Below are positions 29,560 through 43,753 of a stretch of 64,000 nucleotides of DNA, piece after piece; the stretch's first letter is position 1; every line of letters begins with the position of its first letter. The stretch covers positions 154,172,547-154,236,546 of the forward strand of contig OZ023265.1 in the NCBI GenBank assembly GCA_964006375.1, given 5' to 3'. This DNA comes from Tillus elongatus (Eukaryota; Arthropoda; Insecta; Coleoptera; Cleridae). Made by a program: the position numbers and the translations under genes. A model generated the notes under the pieces. The model did no database searches. It was not told the DNA's origin and saw only the letters and a list, made by a program, of their open reading frames with translations.

Positions 29560-29995
29560 AAATTGACCGAATTTTCATTAAATCCTTCAAATTTCAATAA
29601 CCCAATTTGCTATTAACGTAAGCTTTGTTGGTTAGAAAACCAACATTTAAGTTTATTTTCGGAAAATTTTTGTATATTTTCAAACCATAAGTAATTTTGA
29701 TAACATATAGTACATTGTTTCAACCACATAGGCTATACCGGTAATCAGATTGATGCCTGCTGGCATTTGCTATTAAAAACATTTTTATGGAAATTCACTT
29801 CCATAACACATTTTCTGCATCTAGAGTTTTGAAAAATGTTTATATATCTTCAAACAATAAATTTATTTCGATGAAATTGTTTCTACTATATGGGCAACCA
29901 AGTTTGATGCCTGCTTTCATCAAAGAAAGACATTAGTTATTAAACATATTTTAAAGAAAATTCGCTACCATAACGCACTTGCTGAGTCCAGAGAT
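29560..29995 (-). repeat. Two family A module fragments
   Basis: The first ends CATAACACATTTTCTGCATC near 29820; the second ends CGCACTTGCTGAGTCCAGAG near 29990. Both are outer halves of the inverted-repeat module. Confidence 0.6.
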
Positions 29996-30379
29996 TTTTT
30001 ATATGTATCCTATATTAATCTCTAATATCAACCAATAATAAAAAAAATATATTGCTCTAATTTGAATATCTCAATATTAAGTTATATTGTTTTATAATAT
30101 CAGGTAAATAATTGGGGTTGAATATTGAAGCATTATTGTAGCACTATATCAATTCAATATCTATTACAATATTTTGCCAATATGTACAAATGTTTACATC
30201 TTATTTTAAGGTAAATATAGCCGTTCAATATGTAGCCCCTATATAATCTACGCATAACCAGTATTGTATGAACATTGCTTGCCACATGGGTTTATTCTGA
30301 AATTCACAGTTATTAAATAGTCCATGATGATGGCTAATTTTTGCATGCAATCTGCCCCGAGAATAATGTTGTATCCTAA
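29996..30379. other. Unclassified AT-rich spacer
   Basis: No features recognised. Confidence 0.5.
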
Positions 30380-30858
30380 TTAGAAATCAACAAAAAATAG
30401 ATTTGTTATATCTTCATCTGGCGAATCAGGTTGATAATGATTTGACTGCACTAAGTGAAGATTGGAACCTGTGATGAGCATTGATGAGTACACTTGGAGA
30501 ACCCAAATCACCACACCACATTTTAAAAGACCTGACAATCTTTTCACCAACCAAGTCAGCGTCATCAGAGGATGAAAAATTCGAACTACTTTAAAAACTA
30601 ACATCACCTTATATACCGGATCTTAGGTAAAGAGACCGAACTTAGATGGGAAACTAATCGCAGGCAAATTCTGCAGTGTATTGTATTTTTATCGCCGGAC
30701 GAGGTTTTTGCACTGTCCCTACTAACTTATCTAAAAGGTGTCCATCTCTAATAATTTTGAGAAGGTTCAACGACAACTAAATTAACACAGTTTCCTTTCG
30801 CCGAACTATCTGTATTCTTATATTATCTTTAGGGCGTATTGAAACGTGGGAATTTTAT
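30380..30858 (-). mobile_element. Penelope-like element 2: 3' non-coding (pLTR-like) region
   Basis: Minus-strand homologue of 7551-7880. It shares GTCGTTGAACCTTCTC, CATCCTCTGATGACGC, GTGGTGATTTGGGTTCTCCA and TCATCACAGGTTCCAATC. It lies directly downstream of the GIY-YIG coding remnant on the same strand. Confidence 0.7.
30531..30571 (-). ncRNA. Hammerhead ribozyme-like motif, second copy (decayed)
   Basis: On the minus strand CTGATGA (30562-30568), a GAC-TTG-GTT stem-loop, GAAAA and GTC are in the same order as at 7735-7769. Stem III reads AAGATTGT instead of the self-complementary ACGATCGT, so it is probably inactive. CCT before and AGG after the core can pair as stem I. Confidence 0.5.
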
Positions 30859-31370
<512 letters not shown>

Positions 31371-31910
31371 GGCCCTACCGGTCCCTCCACCGCGACCATA
31401 AGGTCTATCGTGGCTCACACCTAATGGTCTATATTTCGCCCAACAAAGCCATCCTCCTGCAGAGGTCGATCATCTTTGTGGGCGAAAGTTGATCCAGATC
31501 TTCCGGAGCAAGCTTTGTCTTGCCAAAGAGCAGGTATCTAGTCCTGTCCGCCGCTGGACAGGAACACAATACGTGCGCTGCTGTCTCGTCACTCTCCATA
31601 CACAGCCGGCACTCGGCCTCCTGACCGACCCCAATACGGTGCATGTGGTGACGCAAGCGGCAGTGTCCTGTATACAGGCCGACCAGAGTACTCAGTTGTT
31701 GTCTCTTTAACTCTAGAGGTTTTTTAGCCCTTGACTCAGACATGCCATTTATGAAGACCTTAGAGTGAGCTAATCCTGGCAGATTTTGCCATTGCTGGCT
31801 TGTAATTCTTTCTGTCCAGGTCTTTAAGGTGCGTTTTGCTGTGCAAGAAGATCGGGATCTTAGAAGTCCCAAAAAGCGATGAAGATGAGATTCATTGTAG
31901 AACGGCACTG
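31371..31910 (-). pseudogene. LINE 3' end: RNase H-type C-terminus with zinc knuckle (I/R1/LOA-like)
   Basis: An open minus-strand frame of 159 codons ends at TGA or TAG near 31429. It contains LVGLYTGHCRLRHHMHRIGV followed by CRLCMESDETAAHVLCSCPA, a C-x2-C-x8-H-x4-C pattern. Such C-terminal knuckles follow an RNase H domain in I-, LOA- and R1-like LINEs. The upstream RT is missing (5'-truncated). A short 3' untranslated tail (to GGTAGGGCCCAC near 31370) abuts the Penelope-like copy. Confidence 0.75.
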
Positions 31911-32385
31911 TAGAATTAGCTTAAACACGCGAGCGGTGTTTAAGTAGAAAATTGGGAACCCGGAGTCCCAAGAATTAAGGAAGAGGAGGTCGAACGTAGA
32001 ATTGACTTGTACCTTCCGGAGGCTTCCTTTTATCGAGCTTTCGCGTAACGCTAGGTGACGTAGTTGACATAACATAATGTCAGTAATACAGAATGGTCAA
32101 CTAGGTAAAAACATTATTCCTAGTGAAGAAAATCCACTGGGTGCATCTAACCAATACGTCAAAGAATTCCGCAAGCTATTTACAATGATGGACCTAACGG
32201 TATATAAGTATTTTTTGTATGGGATTGTTAATGCGTAAACCTAATGCGATACAGACAGCTACAGGATAAAGATTACCAGCAAATTGGAGAGGATTGTGAA
32301 ATCCAGAGATAACTAATTCCAGGTAGAAACTTAAAAGATAGTGTAACCGAATTAAAGTAAAGAGACAGGGGCGTAGCAATTATGT
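31911..32385. other. Unclassified segment upstream of the LINE tail
   Basis: Possibly more of the LINE (GGAGGTCGAACGTAGAATTG) but no protein motif can be read. No other repeat match. Confidence 0.4.
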
Positions 32386-32800
32386 CTCTCCAACAACGAT
32401 AACCAAATTAAGTCCTCCGGTTTCTGCCATAAAGAGTCTACCAAAATTCATATCTCTAGATTGGAAGACAAACAACTTACAAGCCTCTGATTAAAAAAAA
32501 AGTTGAAACGTCAAAATTGATAATTCTGGTAGTCGTACTTTAGTACGCATTACCGCTTTATGAGTTAAAAATATGGCTCGACCTGACTAACAAGCTCCTA
32601 GATCTGTGTCTGAGCCGTCATTTTCCTTCATTTCGTTAAAATATGAGAAAAAAGCTGTATGGTGTAAATAATTAAGACGTTATAAAATTAATATACAAGA
32701 GTATAAACTGTTAGTACATAAATCTGTCTTGTCGAGAATGGCCGAGAGGTAGAGGAAACAATGTAATTTAATTAATGTTAAGGCAGGTGTTTAAGTGTGT
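32386..32800 (+). repeat. Family A core variant plus tRNA-like head
   Basis: Parallel to 9651-10270 (inverted) and 16330-16690. GACCTGACTAACAAGCTCCT is followed by GTCGAGAATGGCCGAGAGGT at about 32744, a box A-like sequence. The SINE body is missing after 32800. Confidence 0.55.
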
Positions 32801-33484
32801 TTTGTACTGATGTACCACATTTTATTGGTTTTTGTTTCTTGATAGCTCGAAGGACCTGATTATGTTTTGTTAAATTAAACGCTGATGTTGTAACACTTAA
32901 CATTTAATAACAAAGTGTAAACTTATAGAAAATTACTTATAATATGGTATGCTTTAGAGTACATGATAACTCTACGAAATGATTATGCTAAAGGGTGTTG
33001 CTTGTGTCGAGTCTCAAGAAGAACTGCTTTGAATGAATATTGAATATTTCTAGTCTATCTACCTGGGTAGCAGAAGACGTACTGCCAATTGTAGGTAAGA
33101 AATGACCCTTGTTGGGTTATTCCTAATCATGTTTAAAATTACATTGTACAGATGGTAGATATCATAACAAAGATGGTTACTAAGAAATATGTAAATTTTA
33201 GAGGTCTAATCCTCCAGACGAGACGCCTTAACAGCAGGTTTTCCCTTATTTTCCTGCTAATTAAAATTAACAAACTTAAGAACACAGTAGGAGCAACATA
33301 AAAACCATAGATAGCATTTTTCTTAAGAATATATATTTATTATATTCAAAATATGTAAACATAAACCATGGATAAATCTTAAGATAGGAGCCATGTTTAG
33401 ACTAAGGAAATTGTAAAATAATATTGTTAGATGTCTAGTTTTCTCTGTTTATAGACTAAAACTTTCTACTAGGATCTTCAAAAA
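32801..33484. other. Unclassified spacer
   Basis: No gene or shared repeat recognised. It may include a 5' untranslated part of the following LINE, but the protein evidence starts only at about 33500. Confidence 0.45.
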
Positions 33485-36012
33485 CCGATCCACAAGGGAG
33501 AGCAGCGGAGGCCTTTGCAGTCAGCCATTCTTTGGCCAATATGGTTCAGCAACCTACTTACTTTCCTCGTATCCCAACACACAGCTCAAATCCCTTGGAT
33601 CTCCTTCTTACTACAAACCCTGAATGCTATAAGATATCAGTCACCGCCCCCCTTGGTCGCTCAGACCACGGCATGGTCACTGCTTCCTGTGCAATGCAAC
33701 CCGAGGTCACACAGTCATCACACCCACGTATCGTTTGGCACTACAACTCCGCAAACTGGGACGAAATGCGGGATTACTTTTCCTCATTTCCATGGGCGTC
33801 TGTCTGCTTCTCTCATCCTGACCCCTCTGATATCTCACAAAACGTCACCGAAATTATCCAAGCTGGCATGGAATTATTTATTCCACGTACACAGAAAACC
33901 TCTTCAGCCACTCAAAAGCCCTGGTTCTCTAAATCCTGTGACAAGGCCAGACTTGAAAAGGTCAAAGCTCACAAAACGCTTCTACACAATCTCAGTCAAG
34001 AAAATCGTGAAGCATTCAACGACGCAAGAAACCGCTATGTCCGCATTCTTTCTGAGGCAAAAAACTCGTTTAATAACCACATCAAAAACAAAGTCCTCTC
34101 AAGCTCCAACGGCGGCAAACCCTTCTGGACTCTTGCTAAGTCTATTGGGAATAATTTCTGCAAGAGCACGTTCCCACCTCTTGTCTCAGGGGATGAAATT
34201 GTTTCTACCGCCCTGGGCAAGGCTGAACTTTTTGCTTCGTTGTTCGCCGGAAATTCTACTCTCAACCCACCTCCAAATGTTCAACCACCAACAGTCCCCA
34301 ATGTCGCGCATAAAATGACTGATATCATTTTCAAAACTAAAAAGGTACGAAAGATGCTCTCTTCTCTTAATACCAGGAAAGCCTCTGGCCTTGACGAGAT
34401 CCCAGCAATTGTTCTCAAAAAATGCGCACCAGAACTTGCCCCTGTCCTGACTCGTCTGTTTCAGATATCTTACAATAAAGGCATATTCCCTAGTAACTGG
34501 AAAACTGCTCGAGTACAACCCATCCCCAAGAAAGGATCCAAAGCGCTTCCTGGCAACTACAGGCCTATTTCTCTCCTTTCAGTCATCTCTAAAGTGATGG
34601 AAAAGTATATAAACACCGAACTACTAAAATTCCTTGAAAAACAGTCTAATCCACGACAGGCAGTATGGATTCCGTCAGCGCAGATCGACTGCCGACCTCC
34701 TTTCATTTGTCACCCATTCTTGGAACAAGTCTATGGAACAACACGGTGAATCCCAGATTGTTGCTCTAGACATATCCAAAGCATTCGACCAGGTCTGGCA
34801 CGCAGCGCTGCTTAATAAACTTCCGGCCTATGGCCTACCACCATAACTTTGTACCTGGACAGCAAACTTCCTCTCCAACAGGAGCATATCTGTTGTTGTG
34901 GATGGCCATTCCTCTAAACTGTATCCAATTAATGCAGGAGTTCCTCAAGGTTCAGCTTTAGCCCCTACTTTGTTTCTTCTCTACATCAATGACCTCCTCT
35001 CTAGCACATCCAACCCAGTTCACAGTTACGCAGACGACAGCACCCTCCACTCAAATATACAATATTCTAAGCCTGTCTCTTTAGCCCAATTAGATGAGGA
35101 TCGCAGACTCATGGAGGGTTCTGTCTCCGTGGACCTCCAAAAAATATTAGACTGGGGAAGTAGAAATCTTGTACAATTCAACCCCACCAAAACTAAGTCT
35201 TGCTTTCTTTCTCACAAGAGATACAGCAGCCCTAGACCCATCACAATGAACAACCAAGTTATTCAAAGTAATGAGTCCTTTTCTCTTGTTGGCATTTTTG
35301 TGGATCGAAATCTTAATTGGCACCAACATGTTACATCAATTGCAGAAGCGGCTGCTAAGAAATTGGGTTTCCTCTTCCAGGCTCGCAAATACTTTTCACC
35401 AACTAATCTCTATACCTTGTACACTTCTCAAATAAGGCCAAACCTCGAATACTGCTCCCACATCTGGGGTGCAGCTGCCGCTTCTACACTCGCTATCCTG
35501 GACTCCATTCAAAAGAGAGCTATACGTCTCATCGGTGACCCTACCTTCACCCAAAGGCTTCCATCCCTTGCCCACCGACGTGCCGTTGGTGACCTCTCTC
35601 TCTTTTATAGATATCTGCACGGGCACTGCTCAGAAGAGCTTTCCTCCATAATTCCCCCACCTGCTGCCCCCAGCAGATCTACCAGGGGAACAGAGCGAAT
35701 GCACCCTTTTACTGTCCAAGTCACCAGACATAGAACATCTTGTTATGCCCGCTCTTTTGTCCCGAGGACTTCCAAGTTGTGGAACTCCTTGCCGGCACAT
35801 GTTTTTCCTTCTCCTCCGAACCTCCAAACCTTCAAGTCCAGAATTAACAAGCTGCCTCTTTCCTCCTTGTCAACACCCACGGTACGATAGTATTTAGGCT
35901 GTAAGCCCTCGTGGTGTGTTGTTGACATATATAAAAAAAAAAAAAAACCTAACATATGGTAATACTTTTAACCTATGAATTATGAATAAATATTTTGAAA
36001 TTGAAATTGAAT
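33485..36012 (+). mobile_element. Jockey-superfamily LINE (CR1/L2/Daphne-like), 5'-truncated
   Basis: Begins inside the endonuclease domain (TNPECYKISVTAPLGRSDHG, SDH motif), continues through a full RT and ends with a short 3' UTR. An A-run lies at 35930-35946. The 3' terminus carries GAAATTGAAATTGAA (about 35997-36012), a short tandem repeat typical of CR1/L2-type tails. A 5' truncation is the expected product of target-primed reverse transcription. The base composition is less AT-rich than the surroundings, which suggests a fairly young insertion. Confidence 0.85.
33532..35890 (+). pseudogene. LINE reverse transcriptase (ORF2) with one frameshift and one stop
   Basis: First frame (to about 34640): endonuclease tail with SDHG, linker, then RT motif KASGLDEIPAIVLKK and NYRPISLLSVISKVMEKYI. 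A frameshift at about 34640-34660 moves into QYGFRQRRSTADLLSFVTHS and VALDISKAFDQVWH. A TAA at 34844 interrupts the frame. It resumes with GVPQGSALAPTLFLLYINDL and the catalytic YADD (35027-35038). After that comes the conserved C-terminal region (RPNLEYCSHIWG, RAIRLIGDP, LWNSLPAHVFP), ending at TAG 35888. Only two lesions across about 780 codons indicate recent decay. It lacks the N-terminal part of the endonuclease. Confidence 0.9.
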
Positions 36013-36019
36013 TGTAATT

Positions 36020-36310
36020 TAATAATGGACTCCTATAACACGCGTTCTAATCTCAGTTAGTGACTTCACTTTTTTTCAAAGTTTTTTTAGTGTTATTTAA
36101 TTTTACCGTTATCTGATCAGATTGTGTAATTCACATGAGTTTTTTTAGCGAGTTTTTGTATAAAAAATTCAATTAGGATGGGATGAAAACTTTTAAGACT
36201 TAATTCGATTTGCATAGCGCACCTGGTTGTTTCTTATTGCCGTAACTTAGTGAAACCGTCCCACAATTAAAACAGCCGTAGACTTTTCCCGTGGCTTCAG
36301 AAGTGCTTGT
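36020..36310 (+). repeat. SINE body (same family as 16563-16905)
   Basis: Shares ATAACACGCGTTCTAATCTC (box B area), TTTTTTAGCGAGTTTTTGTA and GTAGACTTTTCCCGTGGCTT. It starts immediately after the LINE 3' end, so part of the head is missing. Confidence 0.6.
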
Positions 36311-36600
36311 TCTTTCATTAAAGTTTCAAATTTCAATAGCTCAGTTTGATATTAACCTAACGATCGTTGGCCAGGAACCAGTTTTTTCGGGAATATTTTA
36401 AAATTATTTTCGGAAAATTTTTGTACATTTTCAAACAATAAAGTCATTTTCATGAAATATGGTACATTGTTTTTACTATATAGGTTATACTGGTAACCAA
36501 ATTTCATGCCTGATTTCTTTTAAAAAAGACATTTTTGTTTATAAAAGCAAGTTTATGAAAATTCACTACCATAACGCACTTGCTGTGTCCAGACATTTTA
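36311..36600 (-). repeat. Family A inverted-repeat module
   Basis: Reverse module ending CATAACGCACTTGCTGTGTC near 36590. The partner terminus at the left is degraded. Confidence 0.65.
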
Positions 36601-36943
36601 ATATAAAGCATCCCGAGCAACCCCCACTTTATCAGGGAACTGTATTTAAAATTTATGCATACTTTCGCGCATAGGACACGTTAAACCATTGTGCAGGAAG
36701 CCCACTTATTCATTGATTGTTGTTGCCCTTACTTGGTGAAACTTGTCCATACTACATACAGACTTGGAAACTACTTCTCTGGCTTCACATAGACATTTTG
36801 AAAACCTCATCTGTCATCTGTGTTTCATTTTATTTTCAATTTGATAAAAATTTTTGATCAAAACATCATATCATAACATAGCAACAGATATTTATTTGTA
36901 GTTGTCATGATTTCGTACTAATTCAATTTTAATCTGTCTAAAA
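36601..36943. other. Spacer with a SINE-like remnant
   Basis: TGTTGCCCTTACTTGGTGAA and CTACTTCTCTGGCTTCACAT (36718-36790) recur at 47020-47095. The remainder is unrecognised. Confidence 0.4.
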
Positions 36944-37090
36944 ATGCTGTCAAACAGCGAAACTATAGTCACAGAAGCATTGAAGAACATCCTAGAACTT
37001 CCAGAATTCGAAGGGCCACTTGCTCCAGTTAGCTCACGCGCTGGCTACGTCCTTCACCTACAAAAACCAACAGTGAAGCCAGAGAAGTAG
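36944..37090 (+). CDS. Small open frame of 48 codons, unidentified
   Basis: ATG at 36944 to TAG at 37088. The N-terminus reads MLSNSETIVTEALKNILELP and the middle ELPEFEGPLAPVSSRAGYVL. Composition is protein-like (Leu/Glu/Pro-rich) and unlike the Phe/Lys/Asn-rich chance frames around it. I do not recognise the family. It could be a retrocopied or exonic fragment of a host gene. There is no signal peptide or membrane segment, and no splice or poly(A) signal is clear. Confidence 0.3.
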   Translation: MLSNSETIVTEALKNILELPEFEGPLAPVSSRAGYVLHLQKPTVKPEK

Positions 37091-37103
37091 TCTCCAAGTC
37101 TGT

Positions 37104-37742
37104 ATGAAGCCCACTTATGTTAATGATGTCGTGAAACATGATGTCTTATTGGCTTTTCAAGAAAATCCAACATGTTGGACGTATAAGGTAGCACGTGAAA
37201 ATGGTATAGGTCATTCCACTGTTTTAAGAACTTTAAAAACAACGAAAGTACAAGCATATAAACTGCAACACTTACAACAACTAATTGACGTTGATTCGAA
37301 TAGAAGATTACAATTCTGCGTGCACATGTTTGACATGCTTCCAAGTATCAGTAGATTATTGGATGGTCAATTTATAATTCTAGGTGATTTTAATATGCCA
37401 CATTATATAAATTGTATTGGTTTGACTTCTTTTTGCTCAATATGCCGAGAGTTTAGTGATTTTTGCAATTTTCTAGACTGTAGTCAGTTTAATAGTGTTA
37501 GAAACATTAATGGTATGATAATAGATATGGTGATAGGAAATGTGGGGTGTGATGTATGTCATGAGGGTGGTCCTCTATTGCCAAAGGACAACCATCATCC
37601 TGCTCTGGCTGTGAGTGCAATTATTGAGAAATCGGGCGATCAGTTTCAGGGATTCCATTGCAGTTCAAGGGTTTATAACTTTAGGAAGGCTGACTTCCAG
37701 GGTCTGTACTCTAATTTACCAGGGTTGATTGGAGCTCATTAG
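37104..37742 (+). pseudogene. Chimeric frame: mariner-like helix-turn-helix fused to LINE endonuclease tail
   Basis: Residues 1-75 match the DNA-binding region of DUF4817-type mariner-like transposases: VLLAFQENPTCWTYKVAREN, STVLRTLKTTKV and LQQLIDVDSNRRLQFCV. From about residue 85 the same frame continues as the C-terminal part of a LINE apurinic endonuclease (QFIILGDFNMPHYINCIG, with the GDFN motif) and its linker. The junction near 37335 has no intervening stop, giving 212 codons. Most likely a 5'-truncated LINE inserted in a transposase pseudogene. Confidence 0.65.
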
Positions 37743-38145
37743 AAAGTACGGCATCTGTGGATCAGGCGTGCGATGTATTTTTTGATAAATATAAGAGAAT
37801 ACTAGATACTAGGTTTCCGGTATGGTTCACAGCCAAACTCAATAGGTTGTTAAAAAGTAAGGATTACTACTGGTCTAAGTATAAAAAGACCCGTTCGATT
37901 TATCATATCGAATGTTTCAAAAATATACGTAAAGAAGTCAAAAGAGAAACTGGGACAGCGCATAAGAACTATACTTCTAAAATACAAAGACAATTCGTAG
38001 CGAGTCCTTCTTCATTTTGGTCGTATATAAACAACAGGAAGAAATCTTCAAGGATTCCTAGTCTTATATCCTTACATGGGATACCACTGGATACACCACA
38101 GACAATAGTAGACGGTTTTGCCACACATTTTGACTCTGTTTAGGT
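37743..38145 (+). pseudogene. LINE linker region between endonuclease and RT
   Basis: Frame-shifted continuation of the LINE above: VWFTAKLNRLLKSKDYYWSK, RQFVASPSSFWSYINNRKKS and LDTPQTIVDGFATHFDSV. This is the conserved region just before RT motif 0 in jockey/CR1/I-like LINEs. The sequence stops before any RT motif, at a family A copy (38160). The fragment is thus truncated on both sides. It may belong to the same family as the LINE at 54404-56290, which starts further downstream in the protein. Confidence 0.7.
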
Positions 38146-38580
38146 TCCACCCTCTGGTCGTGGTGATACCTAAATTTTTTCTCGAATACCCCTATACTAT
38201 TGTAATTTTGAATTTTTTATCGAAATATAATGCACATTTGTAAGAAAAAAATCAAACGCAATAAGTGCATTTTGGTAGCGAATTTTTATTAAATGCTTCA
38301 TATTTCAATAACTCAGTTTGCTATTAACTTAAGGTTTGTTGGCTAGGAAACCAGTTTTCTCGGAAACATTTAAAGTTTATTTTCGGAAATTTTTTATACA
38401 TTTTCAAACAATAGGCTATTTGCATAAAATATAGTCCATTGTTCTTACTATATAGGTTATACCGGTAACCAAATTGATGCCTGCTTGCATTAAATAGACC
38501 TATTTGCTATTAAAAACATTTTTATGAAAATTCACTTTCATAACGCACTTGCTGCGTCCAGACTTTATTTTAATTGCGAT
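38146..38580 (-). repeat. Family A module with partial core
   Basis: Contains GTGGTGATACCTAAATTTTT and ends CATAACGCACTTGCTGCGTC near 38560. Confidence 0.65.

Positions 38581-40968
<2,388 letters not shown>

Positions 40969-41052
<84 letters not shown>
40969..41052. repeat. (TA)n array 16, between MLE-2 and MLE-3
   Basis: Pure TA repeat shared as flank by the two elements. Confidence 0.97.
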
Positions 41053-41055
<3 letters not shown>

Positions 41056-43671
41056 GCTGTCCCTCTAACAATGGGCCAAACCCATATATTCGGATAGAGC
41101 ATCAAAAATTAAATAGACTTTCATCAATACGTTTTGTCCGATTGTTGCTTGTTTTCGATATACAGTGTGTTAAAATTGACTTTGAAAAAAAATTAAATCG
41201 CTCGTTTTTCTGCTAATTACTGGAATATCGATTTGGAACTTTGTAATAGGGGGTTATCGAGGATGCCGCTTCCAACCGTGATACCTATTTTGAGCTAGTT
41301 GTTGTCATAGTTGGCGCCACCTACACTAAACCCGAATGTTTTACAGGGGCATAACTTTTTCGATGATCAACTTTCTGCAAATCTGTTCAGAAAAACTGAA
41401 AACTACTAATTTTTTGTTCGAAAAAGGTATACTTAGTTGAAACTCATAAAGTGAGTGGTTAGCGAGATATTGCGGTTTTAATAATGGTGTGCATTGAAAA
41501 TCTCTCAAATCTGAAATTTTATTCTGGCCCAAAGTTCATCTCTGGAGTTACAAACATTATTGTATATGTACCAGTTGTTTCAAGTAACCCCAATGGAAAA
41601 TTCTAGAGGATTGAGGTCGGTGTATTTTAATCATAATTTTCTAATTCTAAATCAATTCCTAAAAATTGGGAAGTTTCTCTAGATTTAATTCGATTTCATA
41701 GAATAAGTATGTTTTTGGCAAATAAAAGATGTATTTCTGTGGACATATCAAGGCGCTAATAACTATAGCAGTTGATTGGCCGGGTCAACAACTGTCAATG
41801 AAGTAGATGAAATATCTTTTGTTTTTCGTTTTCATAGGGATGTCATTTGCGTAACACAATAAACATAATCTGTCAATTTTGACAAGCACATGGTTTTTCA
41901 ATTAAGAGCAGTAGGTAGTTATTATTTCTGAAATGCCTCGCCATAATGAGTTTAGCAATATTGAGAAGAGAGATATGATCTGCGTTTATGCGCAATCAAA
42001 CTTCCGTAGCCACCAAGCCGCCGCCAGATACTTGGAATTATATCCTAGTCGTAGACAACCAGATTACAAGACCTTTAGAAGATTATACGATAAATTAGGT
42101 ATGTAAAAGAGTAATATGCACTCATTGCCATTGATTATTTCTGAAACGAAAGTTTTTACAAAATTCACACCTGAGGGCTGGAAAAATCGTGAAATACACA
42201 TTTTGTTACACGGATGCGTATCATCTCGTCCTAATGTATTCGTAGGTGAAACTGGTTCTTTCAATTCGAAGTCGGAAGTTGGTGGACCAAGACGTCCTGT
42301 ACATCATGAGGAAGAGATATTAGTACGCCTTGCAGAAGATCCGGAAACAAGCGTAAGACGCCTATCTGCAGCAACTGGAATAAATAAATCAAGTATTGGT
42401 AGACTTCTCAGAAAAGAAAAGTTACATCCTTACCACTTCACACAAGTGCAGAATCTTTTACCTCTAGATTTTCTATCTAGATTGGATTTTTGTGAACGCA
42501 TTCGTCGGTATCAGAATGACGATCCGTTTTTCTTCAACAACATTCTATTCACTGACGAAGCGACATTCACAAGAAGAGGAGTTTTCAATTTAAAAAATGC
42601 TCACACATATGACAGCAGCAATCCTCATTTGACACGAGAACACCATTTTCAACATGAGTTCTCCATTAATGTCTGGTGTGGCATACTAGGCAACGTGTTG
42701 TTGGGACCAATAGAACTTCCTGCAAGGCTCAATGTGGAGAATTATTCAATTTTCTTGAGAGATCAACTTCCTATTCTCTTGGAAGATGTACCTCTAGACG
42801 TGCGCAGGAGATTATGGTTCATTCACGACGGGGCACCTGCCCATTATGGACTTCCTGTCAGAGAATTTCTGAACCAAAATTATCCGCGCCGATGGATAGG
42901 TCGAGGTGGAGATTTTCCTTGGACTGCACGTAGCCCCGACCTCAATCCTCTAGATTTCTTCCTCTGGGGTCACTTGAAAGAATTAGTATACAAGAATATT
43001 TGTAACTCCAGAGATGAACTTTGGGCTAGAATAATCGAATCCAGTGATATAATGAAAAACGATTATCAAACTTTTTTAAGGTGAGGCAAAATTTTGGGTT
43101 GAGACTAGAAAAATGTATTGAAGTAGGCGGAGGCCATTTTGAGAATCTTATTAAGTGAATTGTTCGATAATTGTCAATTTTTTCTTATAATTTAGTGATA
43201 ATAATAATGTTAATAAAATTTCAGATTTGAGAGATTTTCAATGCACACCATTATTAAAACCGCAATATCTCGGTAACCACTCACTTTATGAGTTTCAACT
43301 AAGTATACCTTTTTCGAACAAAAAATTAGTAGTTTTTAGTTTTTCTGAACAGATTTGCAGAAAGTTGATCATCGAAAAAATTATGCCCCTGTAAAACATT
43401 CGGGTTTAGTGTAGGTGGCGCCAACTATGATGTAGCTCAAAATAGGTATCACGGTTGGAAGTGGCATCCTCGATAACCCCCTATTACAAAGTTCCAAATC
43501 AATATTCCAGTAATTAGCAGAAAAACCAGCGATTTAATTTTTTTCAAAGTCAAATTTAACACTGTATATCGAAAACAAGCAACAATCGGACAAAACGTAT
43601 TAATGAAAGTCTATTTAATTTTTGATGCTCTATCCGAATATATGGGTTTGGCCCATTGTTAGAGGGACACC

Positions 43672-43674
<3 letters not shown>
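41053..43674 (+). mobile_element. MLE-3: DD41D mariner-like element, complete
   Basis: Bounded by CAGGCTGTCCCTCTAACAAT and ATTGTTAGAGGGACACCCTG, with TA and (TA)n outside on both sides. Inverted ends of about 470 bp (41053-41525 versus 43205-43674) differ at a few positions only. Total length 2622 bp. Terminal bases (CAGGSTGT) agree with MLE-2 although the arms otherwise differ, so it is a distinct family of the same group. Confidence 0.93.
41933..43158 (+). CDS. MLE-3 transposase, DD41D, probably with one intron (42099-42245)
   Basis: Exon 1 (41933-42098) encodes MPRHNEFSNIEKRDMICVYA and the helix region through FRRLYDKL. A TAA follows eight bases later. A 147-nt segment starting GTATGT and ending TTCGTAG can be removed. 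It joins DKLG to ETGSFNSKSEVGGPRRPV, which aligns with RRLTESGSF in MLE-2, where no such segment exists. The catalytic domain has FTDEATFTRRG, WFIHDGAPAHY and ARSPDLNPLDFFLWGHLKEL, with 41 residues between the second and third Asp. A stop at 43082 is explained by loss of one base after a T-run. The other frame continues QNFGLRLEKCIEVGGGHFEN and ends at 43156-43158. Otherwise intact. Confidence 0.85.

Positions 43675-43747
<73 letters not shown>
43675..43747. repeat. (TA)n array 17, right flank of MLE-3
   Basis: TA repeat ending where a SINE begins. Confidence 0.97.
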
Positions 43748-43750
<3 letters not shown>

Positions 43751-43753
43751 ATA

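Noticed and set aside
33515..34318. 267-codon frame overlapping the LINE RT in another frame
   Set aside because: It is a shadow of the real RT frame, Ser/Pro-rich with no motifs.
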